Source of the DNA: Bacteroidales bacterium
GTDB taxonomy: Bacteria; Bacteroidota; Bacteroidia; Bacteroidales; WCHB1-69
Assembly (NCBI GenBank): GCA_024685175.1
Contig: JAIKWD010000013.1
Coordinates: forward strand, 1 to 64,000
Direction of reading: 5' to 3'
DNA length: 64,000 bases
The notes under the pieces were generated by a model that worked only from the letters and a program-made list of their open reading frames with translations, searched no databases and had not been told where the DNA came from. Positions 46,496 to 55,631 of the stretch are shown here, piece by piece (the first letter of the stretch is position 1; each line of letters begins with the position of its first letter). The position numbers were made by a program, and so were the translations under genes.

Positions 46496-48273
46496 TGGAG
46501 AATTTCAACCCCTTTGTATTGCCATTCGTACTAGGTTCCATTGCGCTCCTAATCATCTGTCTGTACAAATACATCCGGTGGGTGCGGCAGTTCGACCGGC
46601 TGCAGCGTGCCACGTTGCGCAAGAACATACTGTCCACCAAAATCCTTCCCGCCATCGGAGAGATGTTCCGGGAATGCCTGTTGCACCTCCGCATCTCCAA
46701 GAAGAACTGGCGGCTCGGCTATATGCACCGCAGCATCGCCTTCGGTTGGTTTTTGCTCATTGTGGTGGGAGCCATCGAGAGCCGTATCGGCTTCAAAGGC
46801 GAATTCCACTACTGGGTTGCTATCTTCTACCGTTTCTTCAACAAAGTGCCGCCCGAGACGCATACGGCAGTGGTCTTCACCCAGATTATGGACCTTTTGC
46901 TCCTGTATGTCCTCTCCGGCATCATCTTGGCGTGGGTCAAGAAGATCAAATCCAGACTGTTGGGGATGAATCGCGCCACGAAGCACACGGTGATGGACAA
47001 TGCCATCCGCATATCTTTGTGGTCCATCTTCCCGCTCCGTCTGCTTAGTGAGTCCGCCTCCGCCTGCCTTTACCACAATGGCGGGTTTCTCACCCAAACC
47101 ATCGGCAACCTATTCAGCGTGCCCGTCGCCCAATTCCTGGAACTGCCCCTTTGGACGCTCTACTCCATCGCACTCTGCGTCTTCTTCGTCCTATTGCCGT
47201 TCTCTCGTTATATGCACATCTTCACGGAGATATTTCTCATCTACTTCCGTAAGTTAGGATTGAAGGAGCACACCAAAGCCACTGGTTTCACCAAGTTCGA
47301 ACTCAGTTCCTGCTCGCGTTGTGGTATGTGCATCGACGCCTGTCCGCTTTACAAAGACCTGGGCATCACGGACGTGCAGTCCGTCTATTTGCTGCGCAAC
47401 CTGCGTAATCTCGAGCATCACAAGGACATCATCGCCGCCGGCAAGAACTGCCTGATGTGCAACCAGTGCGCCGAAGACTGTCCCGTCAACATAGACTTGA
47501 TGAACATACGGCGCATCTCGCGTGACAAGGGCGAACTCGACAGCATCGGCAACTACGGATACCTGCAGAAGGTCAAGTCGTTCAACGCCATCGGCCGCGT
47601 AGCCTACTTCGGCGGTTGTATGTCGCACTTAACGCCAGGCATCACGGAGTCTATGCAGACCATCTTCAAGGCCGTGGGACAGAACTACTGGTTTATGGAC
47701 GAAGACAAGAGCATCTGCTGTGGCCGACCGCTCCTGCAACAGGGTTTCAACAACCAAGCCGCCGAGTTGAGACGCAAGAACACCGAACTCATCGTCAACT
47801 CGGGCGCAACGATGCTCATCACCTCCTGCCCCATCTGTTACACCTCTTTCAAGAAAGAATACAAACTATCCATACCTGTGCTGCATCACACCGAATATCT
47901 CAATATGCTCATCAAGCAAGGCAAACTCAAGGTCAAGAAGGGAGACTTTAAGGTCACGTACCACGATCCGTGCGAGTTGGGCCGTGGCTGCGGCATCTAC
48001 AAAGAGCCGCGCACCGTGCTCAAGGCCGTGTCCACGTTGCTCAAGACCAAGCACGACAAGGAGAACAGTCTGTGCTGCGGCATGAACCTCGGCAACACCG
48101 TTATCACCTTGGAGCAGCAGACAACCATCCGCAACACCGCGCTGGACAATCTGACGGAGCCGCATCCCGATGTCATCGCCACTGCATGTCCGATGTGTAA
48201 GAAGGCTTTCAAGCACGGCACCGATGCCAACGTCAAGGACATTGCCGAGATCGTGGCGGAGAATTTAGCATAA
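46495..48273 (+). CDS. Membrane Fe-S oxidoreductase, HdrD/EMO-like
   Basis: 592 residues. Residues 1-255 form a NarI/HdrE-like membrane domain: helices at about 7-25, 82-100, 122-146, 165-190 and 218-250, with several His in or near helices (YMHRSIAFGW, THTAVVF, YMHIFTEIF) able to bind heme b. Then CSRCGMCIDACP (about 273) and CLMCNQCAEDCP (about 319) for two [4Fe-4S] clusters, and two CCG domains (GGCMSHLTPG..CCGRPL..CPICY, and DPCELGRGCG..CCGMNLGN..CPMCKKAF) for the HdrD-type active cluster. This layout is that of ETF:(methyl)menaquinone oxidoreductases and related membrane-bound Hdr proteins. Electron partner and acceptor (probably menaquinone) are inferred. Confidence 0.85.
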   Translation: MENFNPFVLPFVLGSIALLIICLYKYIRWVRQFDRLQRATLRKNILSTKILPAIGEMFRECLLHLRISKKNWRLGYMHRSIAFGWFLLIVVGAIESRIGFKGEFHYWVAIFYRFFNKVPPETHTAVVFTQIMDLLLLYVLSGIILAWVKKIKSRLLGMNRATKHTVMDNAIRISLWSIFPLRLLSESASACLYHNGGFLTQTIGNLFSVPVAQFLELPLWTLYSIALCVFFVLLPFSRYMHIFTEIFLIYFRKLGLKEHTKATGFTKFELSSCSRCGMCIDACPLYKDLGITDVQSVYLLRNLRNLEHHKDIIAAGKNCLMCNQCAEDCPVNIDLMNIRRISRDKGELDSIGNYGYLQKVKSFNAIGRVAYFGGCMSHLTPGITESMQTIFKAVGQNYWFMDEDKSICCGRPLLQQGFNNQAAELRRKNTELIVNSGATMLITSCPICYTSFKKEYKLSIPVLHHTEYLNMLIKQGKLKVKKGDFKVTYHDPCELGRGCGIYKEPRTVLKAVSTLLKTKHDKENSLCCGMNLGNTVITLEQQTTIRNTALDNLTEPHPDVIATACPMCKKAFKHGTDANVKDIAEIVAENLA

Positions 48274-48306
48274 CTATTCTCACAACCTACTATATTACAA
48301 GAAGAT

Positions 48307-49023
48307 ATGAACACAAGACTAAGCGTTAACATCAACAAAGTGGCCACCTTGCGCAACGCACGTGGCGGTAATATGCCCAATGTCGTCCAAGTAGCCAAAG
48401 ACTGCGAGCGCTTCGGCGCCCAAGGCATCACCGTACATCCGCGTCCGGACGGGCGACACATCAAATATCAGGACGTCTACGACCTCAAAGCAATCGTCAC
48501 GACCGAGTTCAACATCGAGGGATATCCGTCCGCCAGTTTTATGGACTTGGTCACAGAGGTGGTCCCCACCCAGGTAACCCTGGTGCCTGACCCGCCGGAG
48601 GCGATCACGAGCAATGCCGGATGGGACACGTTGGCCAACCGGGAATTCCTGACCGACATCATCGCCCGCCTGCATAGCAAGGGCATTCGTACGAGTATCT
48701 TCGTCAACGCTGACCCTAAGATGGTGGCAGGCGCCAAGGCCACCGGCACCGACCGTGTGGAGCTCTACACCGAGTCGTACGCCGCCAACTATCTCAAGGA
48801 TCGTGAGGCCGCCATCCGCGACTTCATCGTTGCTGCCCAAGAAGCCGAACGCCAACAGATAGACCTCAACGCCGGTCACGATCTCTCTCTGGTCAACCTT
48901 AAATTCTTCCAAGAACAGATCCCGAACCTGAAAGAAGTCTCCATCGGCCACGCCCTCATCTGCGATGCCTTGTATCTCGGACTGGAAGAGACCATTCACC
49001 AATACCTGCAGCAATTGCAATAA
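48307..49023 (+). CDS. pdxJ: Pyridoxine 5'-phosphate synthase
   Basis: 238 residues, TIM barrel. Condenses 1-deoxyxylulose 5-phosphate with 3-amino-2-oxopropyl phosphate to [21 protein letters not shown] at the start, [13 protein letters not shown], and the C-terminal GHDLSLVNL...ISIGHA-type block ([15 protein letters not shown]). 33 nt after the redox operon, probably still co-transcribed; overlaps the next gene by one base (TAATG). PLP is needed by lysine 2,3-aminomutase, a possible reason for the neighbourhood, though weak. Confidence 0.95.
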   Translation: MNTRLSVNINKVATLRNARGGNMPNVVQVAKDCERFGAQGITVHPRPDGRHIKYQDVYDLKAIVTTEFNIEGYPSASFMDLVTEVVPTQVTLVPDPPEAITSNAGWDTLANREFLTDIIARLHSKGIRTSIFVNADPKMVAGAKATGTDRVELYTESYAANYLKDREAAIRDFIVAAQEAERQQIDLNAGHDLSLVNLKFFQEQIPNLKEVSIGHALICDALYLGLEETIHQYLQQLQ

Positions 49024-49982
49024 TGACCAACGCGTACCGCGTCATCCCCATCTTCATCCCGCAAAAGGCGTGTCCCCATCGATGCACCTACTGCAACCAG
49101 TTTGCCATCGCCGGACAAGGGCACATCCCCACGCCCGCCGAAGCCGACGAGATCATCCGACAACATCTGGACACGATAAAGCAAGATTGCCACAAACGTA
49201 TCGCTTTCTTCGGCGGCAGTTTTACGGGTATGCCTATTGCGGAACAGAGTGAATATTTGGACGTTGCGCAACGCTATTGGCAGCAAGGCATAGTACAGGG
49301 CATCCAACTCTCCACACGTCCCGACTACATTTCAGAGCCCATCTTGGATAATCTGAAAAGACATGGCGTTTCGCTCATTGAATTGGGCGCCCAGTCCTTG
49401 GACGACAAAATCCTGGAGGTCGTCCAGCGCGGGCACACGGCCCAACAGGTTGAAGAGGCCTCAAAAAAGATTCGAGAGCATGGATTTGAGTTGGGATTGC
49501 AGATGATGATCGGTCTGCCTGGCGACACCAAGGAAAAGGCGTTGCGCACCGCCGAACGCATCGTGGCTCTCGGGGCAAGATACACTCGTATCTACCCCAC
49601 CCTCGTCGTTCAAGACACACCGTTGGCCAAAGACTACGTCACGGGCAACTACAAACCCTTGTCCTTGCAAGAAGCGATAGACTGGTGCAAAGAACTTTAT
49701 AAACTCTTCACCAGCCATAACGTTACCATATTGCGAATGGGATTGCATCCTTCCGAAGGCCTGCTGGACGGAAGCGACTACATAGCGGGCCCCTTCCACG
49801 TCTCGTTCAAGGAGTTGGTGTTGACTGCCTTATGGCACGACAGGATCTTGCAGGAATTGGACGGGGACGCATCGCGCACGGCCACGATTCACGTTCCCAC
49901 GGCGGAAATCAATTACGCGGTAGGATATAGATGCGCCAACAAAAAGGCGTTTCCCAATGTCATATTTATCCATGAGCGATGA
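49023..49982 (+). CDS. Radical SAM protein, Elp3/YhcC-like
   Basis: 319 residues. Cluster motif CPHRCTYCNQ (Cys17, 21, 24), then FFGGSFTGMP, LSTRPDYI, ELGAQSLDDKILEVVQRGHT and LGLQMMIGLPGDT, the standard layout of the YhcC/Elp3-like radical SAM group. It lacks the acetyltransferase domain of Elp3. Substrate unknown; nucleic-acid or cofactor modification is possible. Last gene of the (+) operon. Confidence 0.88.
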   Translation: MTNAYRVIPIFIPQKACPHRCTYCNQFAIAGQGHIPTPAEADEIIRQHLDTIKQDCHKRIAFFGGSFTGMPIAEQSEYLDVAQRYWQQGIVQGIQLSTRPDYISEPILDNLKRHGVSLIELGAQSLDDKILEVVQRGHTAQQVEEASKKIREHGFELGLQMMIGLPGDTKEKALRTAERIVALGARYTRIYPTLVVQDTPLAKDYVTGNYKPLSLQEAIDWCKELYKLFTSHNVTILRMGLHPSEGLLDGSDYIAGPFHVSFKELVLTALWHDRILQELDGDASRTATIHVPTAEINYAVGYRCANKKAFPNVIFIHER

Positions 49983-50014
49983 TCGATTAACGATTAACGA
50001 TAATCGATTATTAA

Positions 50015-51505
50015 TTAACGTCTCAGCAAATCAAACACCGTCTTCACGGGGTTGAAGGTTTGGATGGGGACTTCGACGAAGATGGTGATCCAATTGGCCA
50101 TAGCACCGTTCCAGAGGCCGGGTAGTTCAAGGGCTTTGAGTGTGCGGTCACCATAGGACTTGGAGGAGATGAAGCCCGTTTCGGGATCCACATATTGGAG
50201 CAGGTCAAAGCGTTCGCCCTTGTAGTTCTTCAGGGCGCAGACCATATCCACCGGGTTGAAGTGGGTGGCGTGCGACATAATATCCATCTGTTGCGGGTTC
50301 TTCTTGTCAATTTGGGAAGATTCGACAATCTGGAGCGAGGCATTATCGTTGGCATCGAGCACCCAGAATGGGCCACCGCCAGGCTCGCCCTCGTTCTTGA
50401 CCATACCACAGACACGGATGGGGCGGTTGAGTAATTCATAGAGACGGTCGGCATCCATATCCTCCTCCATCGGAATCATCAGATTGGTTTCGGCGAAGTC
50501 GAGCATCTCCATCAGCGTCATCGGATCCACATTGCCCGCCTCAAGCACCTTAAGATACTGGTTAACACGGTTTTGAAGTTGCAGAAGATAAGCGGCGATG
50601 ACTTTCTTGTAGCGCACTGTCGTTTCCACCTTGTCTTCCGTGATAACATTGTCGATGTTTTTCACGAAGACAATATCGGCATCGAGACGATTGAGGTTAT
50701 AGATCAGGGCGCCGTGGCCGGCGGGGCGGAACAGCAGTTGGCCGTGCTCGTCGCGGAACGGTGAGTTGTCGAGTTCGGCGGCCACCGTGTCCGTAGCAGG
50801 GTCTTGGATGGAGAAGTCGATATGATAGTGAACGTTGTATTGTTGTTCATATTTAGGCAGCACAGAAGCCAGGAGCGCCTCGAAGCCAGCTTGGTGTTGC
50901 GGGGAGACCGTGAAATGGAGATAGCATTGACCGTCGACGCAAGCATAGCGGGCGGCTTCGACCAGATGTTCCTCCACGGCGGTGCGGATCTTGTCGGCAT
51001 AGCGATGGAACAGCAGCAGGCCTTTGGGTTGATTGCCGTAGTTTAGGCCTTCGTTGTTAAGCAACGCGCTGACAATCAACTTATAGTTACCCGCACGGGC
51101 TTCCGTTTCCAAGTCGTGACCATTCTTGGCGACGACCTGTTTCAACGCCTCGTAAAAGGGATAGCGTGGCAGGGAATCCACAAATTTGAGAGCCTTCCCG
51201 CGAGTTTCCTCCGAGTCGTCCGTAAGGTAAGAATAGAGTTCCTTGAACATACGGGACGCGGCGCCTGAAGCGGGCACGAACTTCACCACCTTCTTGCCTT
51301 CGAGCATTTGACCATAGTCTGCCACCAGTTCTTCGGTGGCCTCGTCGTCCAGTTGCAGGATGCCGTCGCCCGGGGTGGCGGCGCGGTCGAGACGGGCGAA
51401 ATCGAAGCCCTTGGCAAAAATGTCGAGTTGATGTTGTACCTCTTCGGGGTTGCTGCCCCTTTGGCGCATAAAATCTAAATCTTGGGAGGAGAATTGTGTT
51501 GACAT
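50015..51505 (-). CDS. DUF4301 family protein
   Basis: 496 residues, cytoplasmic. SSQDLDFMRQRGSNPEEVQHQL at the start, KVVKFVPASGAASRMFK and LPYKYEEQ...-type downstream blocks (LFRPAGHGALIYNLNRLDADIVFVKNIDNV) identify this Bacteroidota family; the last block resembles nucleotide-sugar or sugar-phosphate nucleotidyl-transferase folds (GHGAL, D.VFVKN.DN). The catalytic role is unproven. Converges on the radical SAM gene with a 32-nt AT-rich spacer. Confidence 0.85.
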   Translation of the reverse strand: MSTQFSSQDLDFMRQRGSNPEEVQHQLDIFAKGFDFARLDRAATPGDGILQLDDEATEELVADYGQMLEGKKVVKFVPASGAASRMFKELYSYLTDDSEETRGKALKFVDSLPRYPFYEALKQVVAKNGHDLETEARAGNYKLIVSALLNNEGLNYGNQPKGLLLFHRYADKIRTAVEEHLVEAARYACVDGQCYLHFTVSPQHQAGFEALLASVLPKYEQQYNVHYHIDFSIQDPATDTVAAELDNSPFRDEHGQLLFRPAGHGALIYNLNRLDADIVFVKNIDNVITEDKVETTVRYKKVIAAYLLQLQNRVNQYLKVLEAGNVDPMTLMEMLDFAETNLMIPMEEDMDADRLYELLNRPIRVCGMVKNEGEPGGGPFWVLDANDNASLQIVESSQIDKKNPQQMDIMSHATHFNPVDMVCALKNYKGERFDLLQYVDPETGFISSKSYGDRTLKALELPGLWNGAMANWITIFVEVPIQTFNPVKTVFDLLRR

Positions 51506-51542
51506 ATTGATATTATTTAGTTGTTGTCGATTTTCACAACCG

Positions 51543-51550
51543 CAAAGGTA
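51543..51550 (-). promoter_or_regulatory. -7 box TACCTTTG of the DUF4301 gene
   Basis: Minus-strand element 38 nt before the ATG at 51505. Confidence 0.55.
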
Positions 51551-51702
51551 AACAAAAACAATTCACATTTTACTGAAAGACAAAAAAAATGCGACATTTG
51601 CACACAAAATTATTATCAAATAAAAACAACGTTAAGAAACAAGTAAACTATTTCCCAAACGCATAGTCTTGGAAATTTATTCATGATTTCAATCTAAAAC
51701 AC

Positions 51703-54354
51703 ATGAAAGAGAACATCAACAGCACGCTATTATTCAAGATATTGCCCATGGTGGCAACGCTTATGCTGGCTATTGTATGTACCGTTGCCCAACCACCGGG
51801 CGGCGGATTCCCCGGGGGAAGACCTCCTGGCGGAGGGTACCCTGGAGGACGGCCTCCCATGGGTGATCGCGGCTGGAATCAAGGGCAGCAGACGAACCAA
51901 ATGAACCAGATGAAGCCCAAAAAGGTAAGGTCGGGTTCCACTTTCAAGGTGGCAGGTCTACTTCGTGACTCTATCGCCGGTACCCCGTTAGCCTACGCCA
52001 ATGTGGCCGTGCTCGATGCCGAGGACTCGTCGCTTATCAAGGGAACGTTGGCAAACCAGAACGGTTACTTTGAGGTGGATGGTGTGCCCCAAGGCGAATG
52101 TCTGATACGCGTGTTCATCTTCAACTACAAAATGAAATACTTTCCGTTAACCGTGAGCAACAACACCAACATGGGCACATTGAAGCTCATACCCGCCTCC
52201 ACCACGTTGGGCGAGGTCACCATCAAAACGGAAAAACCCATTTATGCCATGGACGGTGAAAAGCTGGTCTATAATGTGAACGAAGACCCGTCCATCCAGA
52301 CAGGAACCACGGAAGATGCCTTGCAGAACGCACCGGGCGTGGAGGTGGACGTAGAGGGCAATATCACCCTGCGCGGTGTGTCAAGTGTGGAGATTTGGAT
52401 CAACGACAAGCCCTCGAAACTGACAGAAGAGAACTTAAAGACCTATCTGCAAACGCTGCCCGCCAACGCACTGGAGCGTATTGAAGCCATCACCAACCCG
52501 TCGGCCAAGTATGCCACCGACGCAGAGGCGGTCATCAACATCGTCACCTCGGCGCATGTAAAGAGCAATCAGTTTGTCAGCTTTGGCATCAACGGTTCCA
52601 ACCAGCCCTTTGTTTCCCCATGGGTGAGCTACATGTGGGCCAAGGAGAAATTGAGTGTCAACCTGTTCCTGTCGGGGCGCTACAGTTCCAGAAGAAACGC
52701 TTCCGAATCAAGTTCTTACCAGCGGCGCGATGCCGAGATTTTTGGCGAATACGACACCACTTGGGCCTCCACGGCCGCGCAAAAGGACACCAATCGCAGC
52801 GGCAGTGCGAACTTCTTCCTCGGCATCAACTATGAAATAGACTCTACCAGCGAGATTTCCTTCGACGCAGGCGGATTTTACAACAACAATAAATCACGCT
52901 ACATCACCTCGCGCGACCAGACCTATTTCGAGCTCGACTCGTTTCCACCGTTTGAACAGAACTACATCGATACCAGTCGAAGCAAGACCGACGGCTGGTC
53001 GGTGATGAGCCATGCCGGCGTGGATTACACGAAGAAATTCGACCAAAAGGGTCACAATTTGCGTATCGGATTGAACGGGCGGTACTCGCACAATGCCAGC
53101 GAGCAGTGGTACAACCGGATGTACGACACCTACTTCGACTTGGACGAGCACCGCTATCTGCTCACCAAATTCAACCGCTATGGTGCTTCGCTTGATGCTC
53201 GCTACAACCGGCCTTACAGCGATGACGGCGAGATGAGCTACGGCCTTCGTAGCAGTTACTACCAAATGAGCAACGACTACCGGCGTTACAACGACCTCGA
53301 CGGCACCTTGGTGGACACGTTGCGCACTTATCATTTCAACGGCAAAGAAACCAACTTAAATGCCGATGTCAACTGGACCCATCGCTGGGGCGGCTTTACG
53401 CTCAGCACCGGCTTGGGATTGGGGGTCCTGCGCGACGGCTACGAATACATCAGCGATATGCCCTTCGCCGACAAGGGTACACCCATCTTCTTCACGGCAC
53501 GTCCCTCCATCCACCTCACATACCGCACCAAGAGTATGCACAACTTCAAACTCAACTACTCCATGCGCATGTCGCATCCCGACGAGGAAGACCTGAGCAT
53601 ATTCCGCCGTTACGGCGATAACAACTATTCCACGGGCAACCCCAACGGGTTGAAAAGCGGTTACACTCACAGTTTGGAAGCCGGATGGCAGAAATATTTC
53701 AACAAATTCGGCAACATCGGGTTGGAACTTTACGGACGCTTGAGCACCAATGAAATCAGTTCGTTGAGAGATGCCGAGTACGACCAGTATCTGGACCGCA
53801 TCATCAACTATTCCATTCCATACAATTTGGGAACATCCTGGCGTTACGGTGCCTCGCTCAACGCCACCTACCGTCCGACCGGCTTCGTGAATGTGCGGCT
53901 GTACGCCAACGTCTATGACTACGGTTACCGCATGGAATACTACCGCGACGGCGTGCACCAGCTTGACCAACGTGACAAGTGGTCTTGGAGCGTACGCGTG
54001 AATTTGTGGGCTAAGGCTTTCGACTGGCTGCAGTTCACCGCATCGGGCAACTACAACTCTCCTACCCTCAGTTTGATGAGTGAGCGCAAGGCACGCTACT
54101 CACTGAACTTCGGTGTGCGCAGCGACCTGTTCAAACGCAAGCTTTCCCTCTTTGTCAATGTACAGGACATCTTCAATTGGGGTGGCCGTTTCGGCTCCGG
54201 ATCGGTCAACACGAACCCCTACTATCTGAGCAACAGCACCAACAAGATGCTCAACAGCCGCTATGTATCGGCGGGCATCACGCTCAGATTCGGTAAGATG
54301 GAGTTGGAGAAGAAAGCGCAGGAAGGCGATGGCGAGACGGGAGACAGCTTGTAG
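51703..54354 (+). CDS. TonB-dependent-receptor-like outer membrane protein
   Basis: 883 residues. Signal peptide (about 1-29), then an unusual Gly/Pro-rich linker (PPGGGFPGGRPPGGGYPGG type, about 30-55) and a Gln/Asn/Met-rich stretch. A carboxypeptidase-regulatory-like domain follows (about 75-160: FKVAGLLRDSIAGTPLAYANV), then a plug domain (about 185-280: GTTEDALQNAPGVEVDVEGN, ALERIEAITNPSAKY) and a C-terminal beta-barrel ending in an aromatic-rich strand (ISAGITLRFGKMELEK-like). No SusD partner gene follows, so it belongs to the single-receptor outer-membrane barrel family, not a SusCD pair. Ligand unknown. Confidence 0.88.
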   Translation: MKENINSTLLFKILPMVATLMLAIVCTVAQPPGGGFPGGRPPGGGYPGGRPPMGDRGWNQGQQTNQMNQMKPKKVRSGSTFKVAGLLRDSIAGTPLAYANVAVLDAEDSSLIKGTLANQNGYFEVDGVPQGECLIRVFIFNYKMKYFPLTVSNNTNMGTLKLIPASTTLGEVTIKTEKPIYAMDGEKLVYNVNEDPSIQTGTTEDALQNAPGVEVDVEGNITLRGVSSVEIWINDKPSKLTEENLKTYLQTLPANALERIEAITNPSAKYATDAEAVINIVTSAHVKSNQFVSFGINGSNQPFVSPWVSYMWAKEKLSVNLFLSGRYSSRRNASESSSYQRRDAEIFGEYDTTWASTAAQKDTNRSGSANFFLGINYEIDSTSEISFDAGGFYNNNKSRYITSRDQTYFELDSFPPFEQNYIDTSRSKTDGWSVMSHAGVDYTKKFDQKGHNLRIGLNGRYSHNASEQWYNRMYDTYFDLDEHRYLLTKFNRYGASLDARYNRPYSDDGEMSYGLRSSYYQMSNDYRRYNDLDGTLVDTLRTYHFNGKETNLNADVNWTHRWGGFTLSTGLGLGVLRDGYEYISDMPFADKGTPIFFTARPSIHLTYRTKSMHNFKLNYSMRMSHPDEEDLSIFRRYGDNNYSTGNPNGLKSGYTHSLEAGWQKYFNKFGNIGLELYGRLSTNEISSLRDAEYDQYLDRIINYSIPYNLGTSWRYGASLNATYRPTGFVNVRLYANVYDYGYRMEYYRDGVHQLDQRDKWSWSVRVNLWAKAFDWLQFTASGNYNSPTLSLMSERKARYSLNFGVRSDLFKRKLSLFVNVQDIFNWGGRFGSGSVNTNPYYLSNSTNKMLNSRYVSAGITLRFGKMELEKKAQEGDGETGDSL

Positions 54355-54362
54355 ATCGATGG

Positions 54363-54399
54363 CCCCTTCACATGAAGGGGTCCACCGTTTTCGGCGGAC
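54363..54399. other. Two adjacent hairpins
   Basis: CCCCTTC-ACAT-GAAGGGG (54363-54380) then GTCCaCCG-TTTT-CGGcGGAC (54380-54399), right after the receptor stop codon. No T-run follows, so they probably protect the mRNA 3' end. Confidence 0.6.
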
Positions 54400-54465
54400 C
54401 GAAGGACCCTCGTAAAAAGATTTCGTCACAATGTGAATGGCTTCCTGAAGGAAAGGGCAGAAAAT

Positions 54466-54496
54466 AAAAAACCCCGCAAAACTGCGGGATTTTTTC
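54466..54496. terminator. Bidirectional terminator
   Basis: CCCGCA-AAAC-TGCGGG (54473-54488) with an A-run on the left and a T-run on the right. It serves both the receptor gene (+) and tRNA-Glu (-). Confidence 0.9.
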
Positions 54497-54497
54497 G

Positions 54498-54572
54498 TAG
54501 CGAGTAGGAGATTCGAACTCCTGATCTTCAGGATGAAAACCTGACGTCCTAGGCCGACTAGACGAACTCGCC
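54498..54572 (-). tRNA. tRNA-Glu(UUC)
   Basis: 75 nt on the minus strand. Acceptor GGCGAGT/ACTCGCT (G1 opposite T), D arm, anticodon stem TCAGG/CCTGA with loop TTTTCAT giving anticodon TTC, and T arm AGGAG-TTCGAAT-CTCCT. No encoded CCA. Promoter at 54596, terminator at 54466. Confidence 0.96.
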
Positions 54573-54595
54573 ATAGGTGTCATATTTTGACGATG

Positions 54596-54603
54596 CAAAA
54601 ATA
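54596..54603 (-). promoter_or_regulatory. -7 box TATTTTTG of tRNA-Glu
   Basis: Minus-strand element; the mature 5' end lies 23 nt downstream. Confidence 0.65.
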
Positions 54604-54649
54604 CACTTTTTTCAATATGCTCCAACTTTAACTTGGAAATTTTTGAAAT

Positions 54650-55324
54650 CTACTCGTCTTTGTCCTGTTCAAACCTGAATCCCAGACGTTTACCAGTCTT
54701 GAGAAGCATATTCTGGTCTTCGATTTGCAGCATGTCGTTGACGGTGATGATCTTCATTTCCTCATAATCCGGAACCAAAAGGTCGAAATTGATGGTGTAG
54801 GTAATGGCGGAAGTGAGGATGTCATTGACGGCCTCTTTCGATATCTTGTTGCTGCTGAAATTGTTGAGCACCTGGGCCAATTCGCGTTTACCTTCTATAT
54901 AGTAGTGACCTTCTTTATTGACCAAAACCCTACCAATCATATAGCCGAGATCGTTGATACGATTGTATTTGAATGAGTCGCCAAGAAAGTTGAAGATCTG
55001 GATCATTCCGCAGTAGGAACGGGTCTTGTCCTCTCTAATATAAGGAGTACGCATCACTTCGTGTTCGCGGGAGAATTCGAAAATATTACTGTGCATCAGA
55101 AACACGAGCACATCGGAAGCGAATTTGAGTTGGAACTGATATTGGTTTTTATTAGTATACAACACAGGAATATCCTCGTGGTCATCCGCATAATTGGCTT
55201 TGTAGTAATCATCGAAATTCTTGGCACACTCCTTGAACATCTGCATCGTCTCCAACGTGATGGCAAAGATGTCTTGCTTGAGTTGACCTTTGGTTATCAA
55301 TAAGTTACACAACGAATCATTCAT
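54650..55324 (-). CDS. Conserved hypothetical cytoplasmic protein
   Basis: 224 residues; the start MNDSLCNLL at 55324 is downstream of the promoter at 55349, whereas a longer frame to 55396 would precede it. Helix-rich with acidic and aromatic stretches (KNFDDYYKANYADDHEDIPVLY, FEFSREHEVMRTPYIRED, IQIFNFLGDSFKYNRINDLGY). The C-terminal half (YYIEGKRELAQVLNNFSSNKI) looks like a repeat of the first. No signal peptide or known motif; resembles uncharacterised Bacteroidales proteins. Confidence 0.7.
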   Translation of the reverse strand: MNDSLCNLLITKGQLKQDIFAITLETMQMFKECAKNFDDYYKANYADDHEDIPVLYTNKNQYQFQLKFASDVLVFLMHSNIFEFSREHEVMRTPYIREDKTRSYCGMIQIFNFLGDSFKYNRINDLGYMIGRVLVNKEGHYYIEGKRELAQVLNNFSSNKISKEAVNDILTSAITYTINFDLLVPDYEEMKIITVNDMLQIEDQNMLLKTGKRLGFRFEQDKDE

Positions 55325-55348
55325 TTTTTTCAGTTTTATTTCGAAGCG

Positions 55349-55356
55349 CAAATATA
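55349..55356 (-). promoter_or_regulatory. -7 box TATATTTG of the 54650 gene
   Basis: Minus-strand element 25 nt before the start codon. Upstream of it the motif GGTTCATT is repeated (two GAACCAAT copies at about 55366-55381 on the top strand). Confidence 0.5.
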
Positions 55357-55418
55357 ATAAAAAAATGAACCAATGAACCAATATTTCGATGGCCATAGGA
55401 CTTAAGATGTATGATGCA

Positions 55419-55535
55419 AGACTTGAGACGTAACACGTGAGACTTGAGACGTGAGCGATGTTAGTTATTAGTCGTTACTGTTTTGCTCTTTGCTCTTTGC
55501 TCTTTCACTCCTAACTACCAACTCCTCACTCCTAA
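55419..55535. repeat. Divergent low-complexity tracts before pckA
   Basis: The left half is GACTTGAGACGTGAG type, i.e. C/T-rich CTCACGTCTCAAGTC on the strand of the leftward gene. The right half has three GCTCTTT copies followed by CACTCCTAACTACC and CTCCTCACTCCTAAT, C/T-rich on the pckA strand. The 307-nt gap 55325-55631 holds only this and the two promoters. Confidence 0.75.
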
Positions 55536-55575
55536 TAAAAAACTGCTATCGGCTAACTGCTAATACCTTTTTTCG

Positions 55576-55583
55576 TATCTTTG
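55576..55583 (+). promoter_or_regulatory. -7 box TATCTTTG of pckA
   Basis: 49 nt before the ATG at 55632, preceded by a T-run. Confidence 0.65.
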
Positions 55584-55631
55584 CAGCCAGCAATCAATAA
55601 AATAATCAATTATAAAAAAAATCAACTATTT

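Noticed and set aside
51703-54354. SusCD polysaccharide-utilisation system
   Set aside because: There is only a single receptor-like barrel, no SusD, and no glycoside hydrolase genes around it.
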